Source: an uncultured Colwellia sp. (GTDB taxonomy: Bacteria; Pseudomonadota; Gammaproteobacteria; Enterobacterales; Alteromonadaceae). Taken from it: DNA of 64,000 nt. Positions 46,823 to 55,840 of the stretch are shown here, in pieces (the first letter of the stretch is position 1; every line of letters begins with the position of its first letter). A program made the position numbers and the translations under genes. The notes under the pieces are model-generated. The model had not been told where the DNA came from and did not search any database. It worked only from the letters and a program-made list of their open reading frames with translations. Where the stretch lies: contig CAJXUN010000006.1 in assembly GCA_913061475.1 (NCBI GenBank), forward strand, positions 1-64,000, written 5' to 3'.

Positions 46823-48118
46823 CTACTTAGCTTTTAGTGGCTCAACTTTCGGAATAAGAAGCCAAACAGCTGCCATCGCAATAATTGCTAACGAAGCACC
46901 AATAACGAATGCAGGGGTATAATTTCCATCCGCCGTTAATATCGGCACTAAGGCCGTTAAGCCTAAAGCGCCAAGTTTAGCCGCCATCCCAGAAAAACCA
47001 GCAAGTCTACCAACGGCTTTTTTACCAAATAAGTCACTTGGCAGGGTTTGAACATTACCAATAGCCGTTTGAAAACCGAATAGAATAACCGCCATAATAA
47101 GTACCGCAGTTGTTGGGCCACCAGGATTAGCCATTGCTAATAATGCCGGTAGCATAATAAGACAACCAAGCGTAATGGTTAACTTACGGGTTTTATCTGT
47201 GTTCCAACCCGCTTTAATGCGATTTTGCGCGAGAAGTCCGCCAAACCAAGCGCCAAACATGGCACCGACGTAAGGCACCCAGCCGTAGATACCAATAGAT
47301 TTAACATCCATGGCATATACTTCGTTTAGGTAAATTGGGATCCAGAAAACAAATAACCACCAAATTGGGTCAATCGCGGCAGAAGCAATAATAACGCCCC
47401 AACTTTGTTTATGAGAAAGTAATTCCTTCGTTGAAGGGTTATATTCTTCTTCGTCGCAGTCGGTTTCAGCTTCGGTATTTCTTTGTCCGGTTAAGATATA
47501 TTCGCGTTCTTCGTCCGTGATCCACGGATGTGATTTTGGTGGTGCTTTAACAAGAATAATCCAAGGAATAAGCCATAAAAACCCTAGCATAGCAATCACC
47601 ACAAAAACCATTTGCCAGCTAAAGTAAACCGTTAGATAAGCAATGAGTGGAATCGCAATAATACCGCCGATAGCCGCCCCTGAGTTGAAAATACCTTGGG
47701 CTAATGCGCGCTCTTTAGTTGGAAACCAATCGGCATTACTTTTTGCCGCACCTGGCCAGTTGCCGGCTTCTGCGACACCTAGAATAGCGCGAAAAATACT
47801 AAAGCTAAGCACGCCTTGAGCAAAGGCATGAGCAGCAGTTGCTAGCGACCAAACACCAATCGACAGCACAAACCCTAAGCGTGTGCCTATCCAATCAAAT
47901 ATTTTGCCAAATATCGCCTGACCAAAGGCATAAGATAAAATGAACACAATGGAGATATTAGCGTAAATTTGTTTACGTTCTAACGCACTCTCGTCGGGAA
48001 ATAATTCTTCAACAATATCTGGCCACAGGACGCTAAGTGCTGAACGGTCAATATAGTTAATTACCGTGGCGAGAGCGATTAGTAGGATCACCCACCAACG
48101 TAAATTTTTTATTTTCAT
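46823..48118 (-). CDS. MFS transporter of the anion:cation symporter type, probably for unsaturated uronate/DEH
   Basis: 431 residues with about 12 transmembrane helices. 'VINYIDRSALSVLWPDIVEE' near the start is the ACS-family (ExuT/GudP-like) signature, and 'GRLAGFSGMAAKLGALGL' lies late. A charged cytoplasmic loop 'EAETDCDEEEYNPSTKELLSHK' separates the halves. Given its place between kdgF and kdgK it most likely imports alginate monomers or DEH. The 4-base overlap with kdgF indicates translational coupling. Confidence 0.88.
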   Translation of the reverse strand: MKIKNLRWWVILLIALATVINYIDRSALSVLWPDIVEELFPDESALERKQIYANISIVFILSYAFGQAIFGKIFDWIGTRLGFVLSIGVWSLATAAHAFAQGVLSFSIFRAILGVAEAGNWPGAAKSNADWFPTKERALAQGIFNSGAAIGGIIAIPLIAYLTVYFSWQMVFVVIAMLGFLWLIPWIILVKAPPKSHPWITDEEREYILTGQRNTEAETDCDEEEYNPSTKELLSHKQSWGVIIASAAIDPIWWLFVFWIPIYLNEVYAMDVKSIGIYGWVPYVGAMFGAWFGGLLAQNRIKAGWNTDKTRKLTITLGCLIMLPALLAMANPGGPTTAVLIMAVILFGFQTAIGNVQTLPSDLFGKKAVGRLAGFSGMAAKLGALGLTALVPILTADGNYTPAFVIGASLAIIAMAAVWLLIPKVEPLKAK

Positions 48119-48495
48119 GAGCTGCTTTCCTTATTGTTAATATGGTCGAAAGCTCCTGCTTCAACAAAATCTTCTCGGGCGGGGCTAAAGGTATCAATCA
48201 AAATACCACCGGTTGGGCACGTGGCCCCGTGGTCAGCATGAGGAGGTATCATACAGCTGTCACCGGGTTTTAATATTTTAGTAACGCCATCAATATTAAA
48301 ATGAAATTCACCTTCAACAACATACGTTACTTGTGAATGTCGATGGGCATGATTATAACCAATAGCGCCTTTTTCAAACCAAATTTTAACCGCCATCAAC
48401 TCGTGGTTGTAACCCAACATTTGACGTTTTAAGCCGCCACCGATATCTTCAATTTCTGTTTCATTACCCAATGAAAAATGTTCACTTTGACTCAT
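48115..48495 (-). CDS. kdgF: KdgF-type cupin, unsaturated monouronate to DEH
   Basis: 126 residues, one cupin domain. The metal ligands are seen in 'GYNHAHRHSQVTYVVEGEFHF' and 'MIPPHADHGATC'. KdgF proteins speed the ring opening of 4,5-unsaturated uronate to the linear keto acid (DEH) in pectin and alginate pathways. It lies 9 bases after the PL17 lyase and overlaps the transporter. Confidence 0.93.
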   Translation of the reverse strand: MSQSEHFSLGNETEIEDIGGGLKRQMLGYNHELMAVKIWFEKGAIGYNHAHRHSQVTYVVEGEFHFNIDGVTKILKPGDSCMIPPHADHGATCPTGGILIDTFSPAREDFVEAGAFDHINNKESSS

Positions 48496-48504
48496 GATTG
48501 ACCT

Positions 48505-50790
48505 CTACTCTTTAATGTCGAACAATTTAAAACGGCCGTCGAAATGATATTTAGAGCCATTAAATGAAAATGTACTTAACTGATTGCCTGCAATGTTTTG
48601 ACTGGCGTTAAATGCTAATAAATAACGCTGTTCGCCACTAACAACTAGCTCAACAACATCGATATTATTAATTTTTTGATGTGAAAGATTTTTCACGCTA
48701 CTGACCGCTGAAACGGTGAATTCCTTTGATGGATTATATTCTCCATGAGGTTCTAAAACGCTGACAAAGGTATGATTTTTCACCTCACTTTTACGGGTAA
48801 TAAAGGCATTTTCATTACGTAAATTAAACAACGGATCATTAGCACCTATCTGAGTAAAAATCACCGAACTTTCACCATCCATAATGGCAGAATGCGTGTA
48901 AAAACGACCATTTTCATTTAACCAAGTAATTTGCGATAAGCCCGCATCGGGCTGCGCTTGTGCTTTCAACCATAAGTGTTGATAACCATTTTCTTTACCT
49001 AATACCGGTAAATTGGTTAATTGGGTATCAAGTTGAAAATCAGTGCTAATAAGTTGACCTTTATAATGTACAGGCAAATCGTATTGATGTGACGCGGCTG
49101 ATGTAACCTGAAAAACATCAATAACAAATGATTGTTTTTGCTCTGAGTTTGAGTTTGAGTTTGAGGGTAAATTAACCAGTGCGATAGTTCGCATTAACTC
49201 AACACCGTTATAAACACTATCAATATGTGCTGCACTAATAGATACATGCTGATCTTTTGCAAAAAAGATCAGCTCAGGGTAATTGGCATTACCTTTTTCT
49301 ACATCACCATTAAAATGTGTTTTTTCGTCAACAACCACCGTATTATGGGCGATAGTTTGTTTAGCCCAGGTTTTATTTTCAGGTAAATAACGACCACCGT
49401 ATTTCGCTTCGACATTTAAAAAGCGTGCTGCGCCATAGTCTGAAACTATCTCTTCGCCTTGATCATAAAATTGCCAGGTTAATTTATCAAAATGTCCGTG
49501 CCCCAGCCCTTGAGCTGCGGGTTTAAATAGTAAGGCTTGTTCACCTGCTACATTTTGACGCATGATGACTAACGCGCCTTGTTTACCGTCGTTACCATCG
49601 CCAAAAGCGACTGATTTAAAATCATAAGGCTGTGCGAGTTTTTTATCTAATGCTTGTGCTACTTTTAAGCCATCACCCGTTAGTAAAATTTGCTTTTGTT
49701 GCTTAGCAATATCCAGTAAGCCTTTATCGCCAGTTAAACCATAAGCAATAGCCACGCCGTTGACTAATTCAATGGTATCTATGCCTTTGTCTTTAATCGC
49801 ATCATTAATAGGAAAGAATAACTGGTTGTAACTCAACTGTATTGTGGTGTCGATGGCTTTTAAAACAATACCATCGCGATATTGAAAGACTTTACGTTCC
49901 GGTTGATTTGTTTCAATTGCTTTGGCAAAAGTAACAAACGGCATTAAAGCATAACGTTGATAATATGGACCTTCGTTGTAATAGCCTTGCGGCGAGAACA
50001 ACTCATCTAATTGCTTTAGAAAGCCGCCTTGACCTGATTTGTCTAAACCATAAAGTGCTTGTTCAACCCATTCTGGCTCATCCAACACGTAGCCGGTCAT
50101 ACCAACCGCAGCGGTTGTCCAAGTTCCGTGATTATGCACTTTGTTAAAAGTTTCGGGTGAATCTACCGATAAAAATTTAACCATAGGACGGAATAGTCCT
50201 ACCTCTATTTTAGTTTTTTCTACTGAGCTTAATGAGGCTAAAATCAGATCATAAGCTTGACTGGTATACACTAACCACACAGCTTCATTTAAGCTTTGCC
50301 AAAATAATTTACCTGGATTTTGCTTGGCCATTTTTCTCGCAGGATGCAAAGGTAATGTCGGATATAGCTCAGCATAAGTTAATAACATATCACGAACATA
50401 ACGGGCATAACGCCCATCTTGCGTTAACTGATAAACAATACCTGTATCGTACATTAATTTATAATTTTTCTTATGTTGCTCATGGCTATAACCACCGCCA
50501 CCATCTTTTGGCATAGGGACGGCAATTGGCACCGCCATTTGCTGATCAATAGCGGCTTTATTAGCAGTAAAAGTTGTCTTGAATCGCCCTTCGACATTAA
50601 TAGCTGCACGCATGTTTGCTACATCCGCAGAAGTAATCACTAGGTTAGGACTTGTTTTAGCGATGACTGTTTGACTCGCGGTCAAGAGCGCAATAAACGT
50701 CAGTCCCATTGCAGCCTTGTAAACGCCAGTGAGTTTTTTTGACAAAGGCTTTATTGATTTAATGATTCTAGTTGGCATAAAAAAGCTCAT
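48505..50790 (-). CDS. PL17 exolytic oligoalginate lyase
   Basis: 761 residues. A signal peptide or anchor lies near 25-45. The alpha/alpha-barrel part has 'FNKVHNHGTWTTAAVGM' (N220, H221) and 'GYYNEGPYYQRYAL' (Y277), and 'GLGHGHFDKLTWQFYDQGEEIVSDYGAARFL' starts the heparinase II/III-like beta-sheet domain (about 400-760). The N220-Y277 spacing of 57 equals that of N201 and Y258 in the PL17 enzyme Alg17C. It converts alginate oligomers to unsaturated monouronate in the periplasm. Gap to PL6: 9 bases. Confidence 0.92.
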   Translation of the reverse strand: MSFFMPTRIIKSIKPLSKKLTGVYKAAMGLTFIALLTASQTVIAKTSPNLVITSADVANMRAAINVEGRFKTTFTANKAAIDQQMAVPIAVPMPKDGGGGYSHEQHKKNYKLMYDTGIVYQLTQDGRYARYVRDMLLTYAELYPTLPLHPARKMAKQNPGKLFWQSLNEAVWLVYTSQAYDLILASLSSVEKTKIEVGLFRPMVKFLSVDSPETFNKVHNHGTWTTAAVGMTGYVLDEPEWVEQALYGLDKSGQGGFLKQLDELFSPQGYYNEGPYYQRYALMPFVTFAKAIETNQPERKVFQYRDGIVLKAIDTTIQLSYNQLFFPINDAIKDKGIDTIELVNGVAIAYGLTGDKGLLDIAKQQKQILLTGDGLKVAQALDKKLAQPYDFKSVAFGDGNDGKQGALVIMRQNVAGEQALLFKPAAQGLGHGHFDKLTWQFYDQGEEIVSDYGAARFLNVEAKYGGRYLPENKTWAKQTIAHNTVVVDEKTHFNGDVEKGNANYPELIFFAKDQHVSISAAHIDSVYNGVELMRTIALVNLPSNSNSNSEQKQSFVIDVFQVTSAASHQYDLPVHYKGQLISTDFQLDTQLTNLPVLGKENGYQHLWLKAQAQPDAGLSQITWLNENGRFYTHSAIMDGESSVIFTQIGANDPLFNLRNENAFITRKSEVKNHTFVSVLEPHGEYNPSKEFTVSAVSSVKNLSHQKINNIDVVELVVSGEQRYLLAFNASQNIAGNQLSTFSFNGSKYHFDGRFKLFDIKE

Positions 50791-50799
50791 AAGTATCTC

Positions 50800-53070
50800 T
50801 TACAAAGATTGCTGGTTATTTGAAAGTACAGCGGTATGAGGACCTTTCGCATATAACTCTTCAATGCTTGGCGCTGCTGTTTTATTAAAGGTATTGTTTT
50901 TAACTACCGTTTTAGGCTCACCAACCGTATGTTCAATAATTACAACCGCCGTATTATCAAAAACATTATTTTCAATATGCGTGACTTGCACTCCATGCAA
51001 ATAAAGGCTTGAAGCAGTTTTATTACGCTTACCTTTACTACTGTTTTTAACGGTATTATTGCTCATTTCAAAATGTGGACCAAAGGTGCTTTCGTCACTG
51101 CCACCACGATATAGGTTCACTAAGGCGCCTTGCACGCCATCAAAATTATTACCCTTTAAGATAACGTATTCTGCGTTATAAATACCGAGGTCTTCAATTT
51201 CCTTATTCAAGCGCAACACGTCACCCGTAATATGAGTAAACTGGTTATGAGTTAATTCAATATAATCAGCAAAGGCACCACTACCTGAATCAAAGAAATG
51301 AAATGAATGATTAATATCAAGCGCACTAACCTTACTGTTACGCATTACCAAGCGATAGTTATCAACCATGCCCCACTTTTGTGAGCGAATTAAACTATTA
51401 CCTGCAGAGTCAGGGCTATTACTGCCACTAAAATCTAAACCATCAAGGGTTAAGCTACCGCCATCTGAAATTTGAAATAACGTCGAGCGTTGAAAAGTAA
51501 CCTTTGCCTCTCCTTTATGGTGAGCTTTAATTGATAAGGTTTTATTAATATCAATCATTTTTCTCACATCATAATTGCCATCAGCTAAAATTAAAACATC
51601 ACCCTCGCTTGCTGCGAGTACGGCATTAAATAAAGCGTCATCGGTTGGTGTTACGTGCGTAGTTTTGCCAGATTCGAAGGCAACCAAGCTATCATTTTTT
51701 GCATACCAACTAGGACCGGTTGCTGACTTGGCAATAGGTGTAAGAGATTTTGGCGCACCTTTATTAACAAGTTTGCTATCTATAGGGTAAAGCAGACCAT
51801 TTTTAGCGCGTTTAAGTGCTATTTTTTTTTGGCTGATACCTGATGATAATTTTTCATGTACTTTGGTATTTGCCACATTACCTTGAAATTTAAGACCACT
51901 TACATCATCAAATAAGGTAAAAGGTTGCTGTCCATTATCATTGAAAATCAAGTTATTTTGCATCCTTGATTTAATCGGTACCGCTGATCTTTCCTCGTCA
52001 CTACCTGCCGCTAATTGCACATGGGCAACATTGATTAAACTATTGTTTTCAATCAGCGCATTTTCAACTTGATGATAGCGATTAATTTTTGAATTTGGCA
52101 CACCATTCATCACCGTAAAGCCGCTGCCAAAACGATAACCGGTTAACCCTTCCATATAATTATTTCGAACAATTTGATCTTTATTGATAACACGAATACC
52201 ACCGGTATGATCAACGCCATTACCAAAGAATATATTTTCAGAAATTACGTTACCATTACCATGACGCAGCGTCAGCGTGCCTCTTGATTCAAAAAAGACA
52301 TTATTACGAATGTTATTTTTACCTGACTTAACTGAAATTATTTCAACTTCACCATCACAGCGATCAAAATAATTGTTTTCAACGAAAGTGTATGAATTAG
52401 ATAAAGAATAATGGCTAGTGCCAATACGTAGTGTTTCACCACCATTAGAGCCAAAAATAGGACGAGGACCAAAATAGTTATGATCTATTTTATGATGATT
52501 TTCTTGGCTATTTTTACTATCAAGACGAACAGCAACGGTAACGCCTTTATTGCGCTTACCTGCTAAGTAATTATGATCAAAACGATTATGCTGGCCATAT
52601 ATAGCAACCCAATAATCTGACTCGCGTTTATCTGGGTTATTGTAATTATCAATAACCACTTCAGTTACCCGAGAATGATAAGCTAAAGTTTCTTTATTAC
52701 TTCTAAACGCTATTACAGCACTACTCGGTGTGTAGCCATCTTTAAAAACTAGCCCTGAAACAACTAAATACTTACCTGCTAACCTTAAATTTGATTGACC
52801 AGTAAGGAAAACCTTGCCTTTAGTTTGAGCTTTTAGTGTTATCGGCTGTTGTTTCGTTCCCTCACCTTTTAGTAATATTTCAAAATTATGCCACGTGCCA
52901 TTGGCGAGCACGATATCGTCACCGGCCTTCACTTTGCTTAATACCTGTTCATAGCTTTGCTGATCAGCTACTAGCCATTCTTCTGCGGCTACTGATTTCA
53001 TTGTTAATATGCAGCACATTAGTGAAATGATACATGACATTAATGGTATAGATATTTTAGCTGGGTTCAT
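50800..53070 (-). CDS. PL6 alginate lyase, two beta-helix domains
   Basis: 756 residues. Signal peptide about 1-29. The N-terminal chondroitinase-B-like parallel beta-helix (about 30-430) carries the catalytic pair K248 ('IISVKSGKNN') and R269 ('TLTLRHGNGN'), spaced 21 residues as K250 and R271 in chondroitinase B, plus the Ca2+-binding 'RCDGEVE' region. A second beta-helix (about 460-750) resembles the two-domain PL6 enzymes of marine bacteria. It should depolymerise alginate at the cell surface or in the periplasm. First gene of the six-gene operon; divergent from the GntR regulator. Confidence 0.93.
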   Translation of the reverse strand: MNPAKISIPLMSCIISLMCCILTMKSVAAEEWLVADQQSYEQVLSKVKAGDDIVLANGTWHNFEILLKGEGTKQQPITLKAQTKGKVFLTGQSNLRLAGKYLVVSGLVFKDGYTPSSAVIAFRSNKETLAYHSRVTEVVIDNYNNPDKRESDYWVAIYGQHNRFDHNYLAGKRNKGVTVAVRLDSKNSQENHHKIDHNYFGPRPIFGSNGGETLRIGTSHYSLSNSYTFVENNYFDRCDGEVEIISVKSGKNNIRNNVFFESRGTLTLRHGNGNVISENIFFGNGVDHTGGIRVINKDQIVRNNYMEGLTGYRFGSGFTVMNGVPNSKINRYHQVENALIENNSLINVAHVQLAAGSDEERSAVPIKSRMQNNLIFNDNGQQPFTLFDDVSGLKFQGNVANTKVHEKLSSGISQKKIALKRAKNGLLYPIDSKLVNKGAPKSLTPIAKSATGPSWYAKNDSLVAFESGKTTHVTPTDDALFNAVLAASEGDVLILADGNYDVRKMIDINKTLSIKAHHKGEAKVTFQRSTLFQISDGGSLTLDGLDFSGSNSPDSAGNSLIRSQKWGMVDNYRLVMRNSKVSALDINHSFHFFDSGSGAFADYIELTHNQFTHITGDVLRLNKEIEDLGIYNAEYVILKGNNFDGVQGALVNLYRGGSDESTFGPHFEMSNNTVKNSSKGKRNKTASSLYLHGVQVTHIENNVFDNTAVVIIEHTVGEPKTVVKNNTFNKTAAPSIEELYAKGPHTAVLSNNQQSL

Positions 53071-53305
53071 AAATTAACCTATGACGTAATATTTAAAAGA
53101 ACATTAATCTAATCGGCTCGATAGCATTAAATTAGCCAAATTAAACGGATACACTATGTTCAACTTTATTGCTAAACAGGGTACTAAAAACAAAGTATTC
53201 AACGAAACAGTATGCCTACACGGTGCATCACTGAATATTTTAGACAGTGCCTATTTCAATCTCTTGAACTTAATCTAGTCTGATTTAACCAACTCACGAG
53301 TGGAT

Positions 53306-53419
53306 TGTCAACCAAATAACATTACCAATAAAAAGATAAAAAAGACAACTGGTAACAACAAAGTAAAGTAAAGCGTACGTCACTTAATACCAAAACCTAA
53401 CCATTCACCATACCAAAAC
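53306..53419. promoter_or_regulatory. Candidate GntR-regulator sites between lyase operon and regulator
   Basis: In the 460-base divergent gap I see TGTCAACCAA followed by CATTACCA (53307-53328), CTGGTAACAAC (53349-53359) and ATACCAAAAC twice (53388-53397 and 53410-53419). Similar TTGGTAATAAC/ATTACCA words occur upstream of the reductase and TonB receptor. FadR-family regulators of uronate genes bind TTGGT-N-ACCAA-type sites, so these are plausible operators of the GntR protein at 53531. Confidence 0.4.
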
Positions 53420-53530
53420 AACAAAATATCACTTAATTAAAGTTAATTATTTTGCTAAGGCTTAAAGAAAGCGATATGATAATTATTCTGTATAGATATG
53501 ATAAATAACCAGTATAGTTAAGGAAATATT

Positions 53531-54268
53531 ATGAGCAGCAACCGTAGGCTGTTTTGGAGCATTGTAGATAAAATAGAAGCCTTAATTGACTCTGGCGCAT
53601 ACTCTGCCGGTAGTCGCTTACCACCTGAGCGAGAGTTAGCTGAAAAATTTAATGTCAGCAGACCTACTATCCGCGAAGCTATCATAGCCTTAGAAGTTCG
53701 AGAAAAAATAGAGGTTAAAACAGGTTCTGGTATTTACGTGTTAAAACCGGTTGACCAACTTGGCGCACAGAAAAAAGTTAATGCCTTTGAAGTGACCCAG
53801 GCTCGTGCTTTAATCGAGGGTGAAGTCGCCGCTATTGCAGCCACCACGATTACTGAAGATGAATTAACTCGCTTACATCAAACCTTAGTTGATATGGAGA
53901 ACAGCGAATTTATTGATGCTGCAGACAAAGAGTTTCATCATATCATCGCCAACTCCACTCGCAATAGTGCCTTAATGCTTTCGGCACAAAATCTTTGGAA
54001 ATTGCGCTCTTCAACACCTGAAATTATTAAAGATTATGACAGTGTCTGTAGTAAAGATAACTCGAAAACACTGGCTGAACATAGAGAGATCTATCTCGCA
54101 CTTAAATCAGGCGACGCAGCCCAAGCTAGACTTGCCATGCATAGTCACTTTAATCGCTTGATAAATGCTTTATTTGATGCGGTAGAGTCAAGAGCTTTAG
54201 AAGAAGTGAAGCAAAGAAATAGCGAAAAACGCGGGCTATATTCAATCCCCAATTCCGCTAACATTTAA
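53531..54268 (+). CDS. FadR-type GntR transcriptional regulator of the alginate locus
   Basis: 245 residues. The winged-helix domain has 'YSAGSRLPPERELAEKFNVSRPTIREAIIALEVREKIEVKTGSGIYV'. The C-terminal FCD domain has putative metal ligands in 'DAADKEFHHIIANSTRNSAL' and 'HREIYLALKSGDAAQARLAMHSHF'. Such regulators sense organic acids, here probably KDPG or another pathway intermediate. An AAGGA site precedes ATG. It is transcribed away from the PL6-to-eda operon and likely controls it. Confidence 0.9.
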   Translation: MSSNRRLFWSIVDKIEALIDSGAYSAGSRLPPERELAEKFNVSRPTIREAIIALEVREKIEVKTGSGIYVLKPVDQLGAQKKVNAFEVTQARALIEGEVAAIAATTITEDELTRLHQTLVDMENSEFIDAADKEFHHIIANSTRNSALMLSAQNLWKLRSSTPEIIKDYDSVCSKDNSKTLAEHREIYLALKSGDAAQARLAMHSHFNRLINALFDAVESRALEEVKQRNSEKRGLYSIPNSANI

Positions 54269-54294
54269 CTACGCTTTATTTGCCATGTTAAAGG

Positions 54295-54323
54295 TTTCTG
54301 GCCTAATAAAGTTAGGCCAGAAA
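54295..54323 (+). terminator. Hairpin after the GntR regulator
   Basis: A perfect 12-bp stem, TTTCTGGCCTAA (54295-54306) / TTAGGCCAGAAA (54312-54323), has a 5-base loop and is followed by a weakly T-rich stretch. It probably ends the regulator transcript. Confidence 0.55.
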
Positions 54324-54369
54324 TAAGACAATATTTTCTGCCTCCTAACACCCTATTAACTCTTCATCA

Positions 54370-54477
54370 TCACCCGATCAAATAAACTATTAATTTCATT
54401 GCTATAAAACCCGATAAAAACGCCATGAAAAAGTAATCACGACATTCATAAAACTTAGCGGTGATCATTTTCGTCAT
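54370..54477 (-). CDS. Possible 35-residue membrane protein
   Basis: A short frame reads 'MTKMITAKFYECRDYF' and then 'FMAFLSGFIAMKLIVYLIG', one transmembrane helix at the C-terminus, with AAGAG before the ATG. It lies in the long gap between the GntR gene and the MITE-like element. With no homologue to hand, this may be a real small membrane protein or chance. Confidence 0.2.
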   Translation of the reverse strand: MTKMITAKFYECRDYFFMAFLSGFIAMKLIVYLIG

Positions 54478-54659
54478 AACTCTTATTTTCGGCTCAGCAT
54501 AGCTAAGATAAAATGAACAAATAGTGTCAACAGAATGAGTATCATGGCAATAAGTGAAGGAAAAAGTTAGGAATAGCAGAGCTTGAATATAACCGTAAAT
54601 ACTTAAAGCTATGATAGAACTATCACAACGACTCTTTAGTAATAAAGCGCTTAATAAAA

Positions 54660-54907
54660 CCTTATATTAACCTGAACTCTGGATAAGCTATATACGTCAA
54701 TGCCACGATTTTTGCTCGTATCGGCGTTAAGTTTGCTACTAATAGCCCGCTATTAGGTACACAAACTTGCCTTGATTCATTCAAAACTTATGACATTGAT
54801 AATGATAATATATCAATAATCGCAAAAATTTTTTTATATATTTGAAAATTAAAGGGTTATATGTTTTATGCGCATATCCGTTATCCAGAGTTCAGGTTAT
54901 ATTAAGG
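54660..54907. mobile_element. MITE-like element, 248 bp with 27-bp inverted ends
   Basis: The left end (54660-54686, CCTTATATTAACCTGAACTC then TGGATAA) and the reverse complement of the right end (54881-54907) agree at 24 of 27 positions; the three changes are adjacent (TAT versus ATA). The interior is AT-rich and holds no frame of note, so transposition would need a transposase elsewhere. GATAATGATAAT at 54798-54809 inside it resembles half a Fur box. I could not identify a target-site duplication with confidence. Confidence 0.7.
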
Positions 54908-54914
54908 AAGTAAC

Positions 54915-54949
54915 CCCACTACAGTGCTAAGCAATAATACTGTAGTGGG
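54915..54949. other. Strong hairpin after the reductase gene
   Basis: CCCACTACAGT (54915-54925) and ACTGTAGTGGG (54939-54949), an 11-bp perfect stem with a 13-base loop, lie 13 bases beyond the reductase stop and 8 bases from the MITE-like element. No T-run follows on the minus strand, so termination strength is doubtful. Confidence 0.5.
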
Positions 54950-54961
54950 ATTATTATCGAA

Positions 54962-55840
54962 TTACTTTTCTAGCTTGAGAAAGTAATCGAAAATTTCAGG
55001 CACATTACCGTTACCCATACCCGCGTCAACTGCAGCTTGAAGATTAGCTGAAGTGCCTTCTGCAATTTTCGCACGAGTACCTAAATCTTTTACCATTTCA
55101 ATGAAATAGCCTAAATCTTTATTAGCATTAGCAATAGAGAAACCTAAATCACTTACGCCATCTACGGCATAGTTTTTACAAAAGCCCATAAAAGGTGAGT
55201 TAGATGGGCCCGTCGACATAATGTCGAACAGCTGTTGGCGATCAACGCCAGCTTTATCAGCAACCGCAAAAGCCTGCGACATAGCTGCAACCGTAGTCAT
55301 ACCCATAAAGTTATTGATTAACTTAGTCGTATGACCTGCGCCTAAGGCGCCTAAATTGAAAACGTTTTCACCTTGCATTTCAAGAATAGGCTTAATTTTT
55401 TCAAACGTAGCAGCATCGCCAGATGCCATAATGTTTAGTAAGCCATCTTTTGCATGAGCGGGTGTACGACCTAATGGTGCATCGATCATACCTGCGCCTT
55501 TCTTAGCAAGGTCTGCACCTATTTTACGGGTAGAAGCAGGAATAGATGTGCCGAAGTCTATTAATACTGCGCCAGGCTTGATACCGGCTAAAATACCATC
55601 TTCAGCATAAACTAACTTTTCAACAACTGCTGAAGTGGTAAGGCAAAGCATCACGATGTCACTTGCTGCAGCCAATTCAGCTGCCGATTTAGCTTCTGTA
55701 GCGCCGCGAGCAACAACAGCCGCTACAGCATCTTTATTAAGGTCCATTACAATCGGCTCAAAGCCTTTCTTTTGTAAGTTTTCAACCATGTTACTGCCCA
55801 TAAGGCCAAGGCCGATGAAACCTATGATAGGTTTTGTCAT
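54962..55840 (-). CDS. 3-hydroxyisobutyrate-dehydrogenase family reductase, probable DEH reductase
   Basis: 292 residues. N-terminal Rossmann motif 'GFIGLGLMGSNMVENL' (7-22), substrate motif 'DAPLGRTPAHAKDG' (120-133) and catalytic Lys K173 in 'GAGHTTKLINNFMG'. The family includes tartronate semialdehyde reductase and hydroxyisobutyrate dehydrogenase. In alginate-degrading marine bacteria some DEH reductases belong here. The pathway genes around it lack any other DEH-to-KDG reductase, so that role is the best fit, by context. Confidence 0.82.
   Translation of the reverse strand: MTKPIIGFIGLGLMGSNMVENLQKKGFEPIVMDLNKDAVAAVVARGATEAKSAAELAAASDIVMLCLTTSAVVEKLVYAEDGILAGIKPGAVLIDFGTSIPASTRKIGADLAKKGAGMIDAPLGRTPAHAKDGLLNIMASGDAATFEKIKPILEMQGENVFNLGALGAGHTTKLINNFMGMTTVAAMSQAFAVADKAGVDRQQLFDIMSTGPSNSPFMGFCKNYAVDGVSDLGFSIANANKDLGYFIEMVKDLGTRAKIAEGTSANLQAAVDAGMGNGNVPEIFDYFLKLEK

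Noticed and set aside
54798-54809. GATAATGATAAT as a functional Fur box
   Set aside because: Only the left two hexamers match, the third does not, and it lies inside the MITE-like element away from any gene start.
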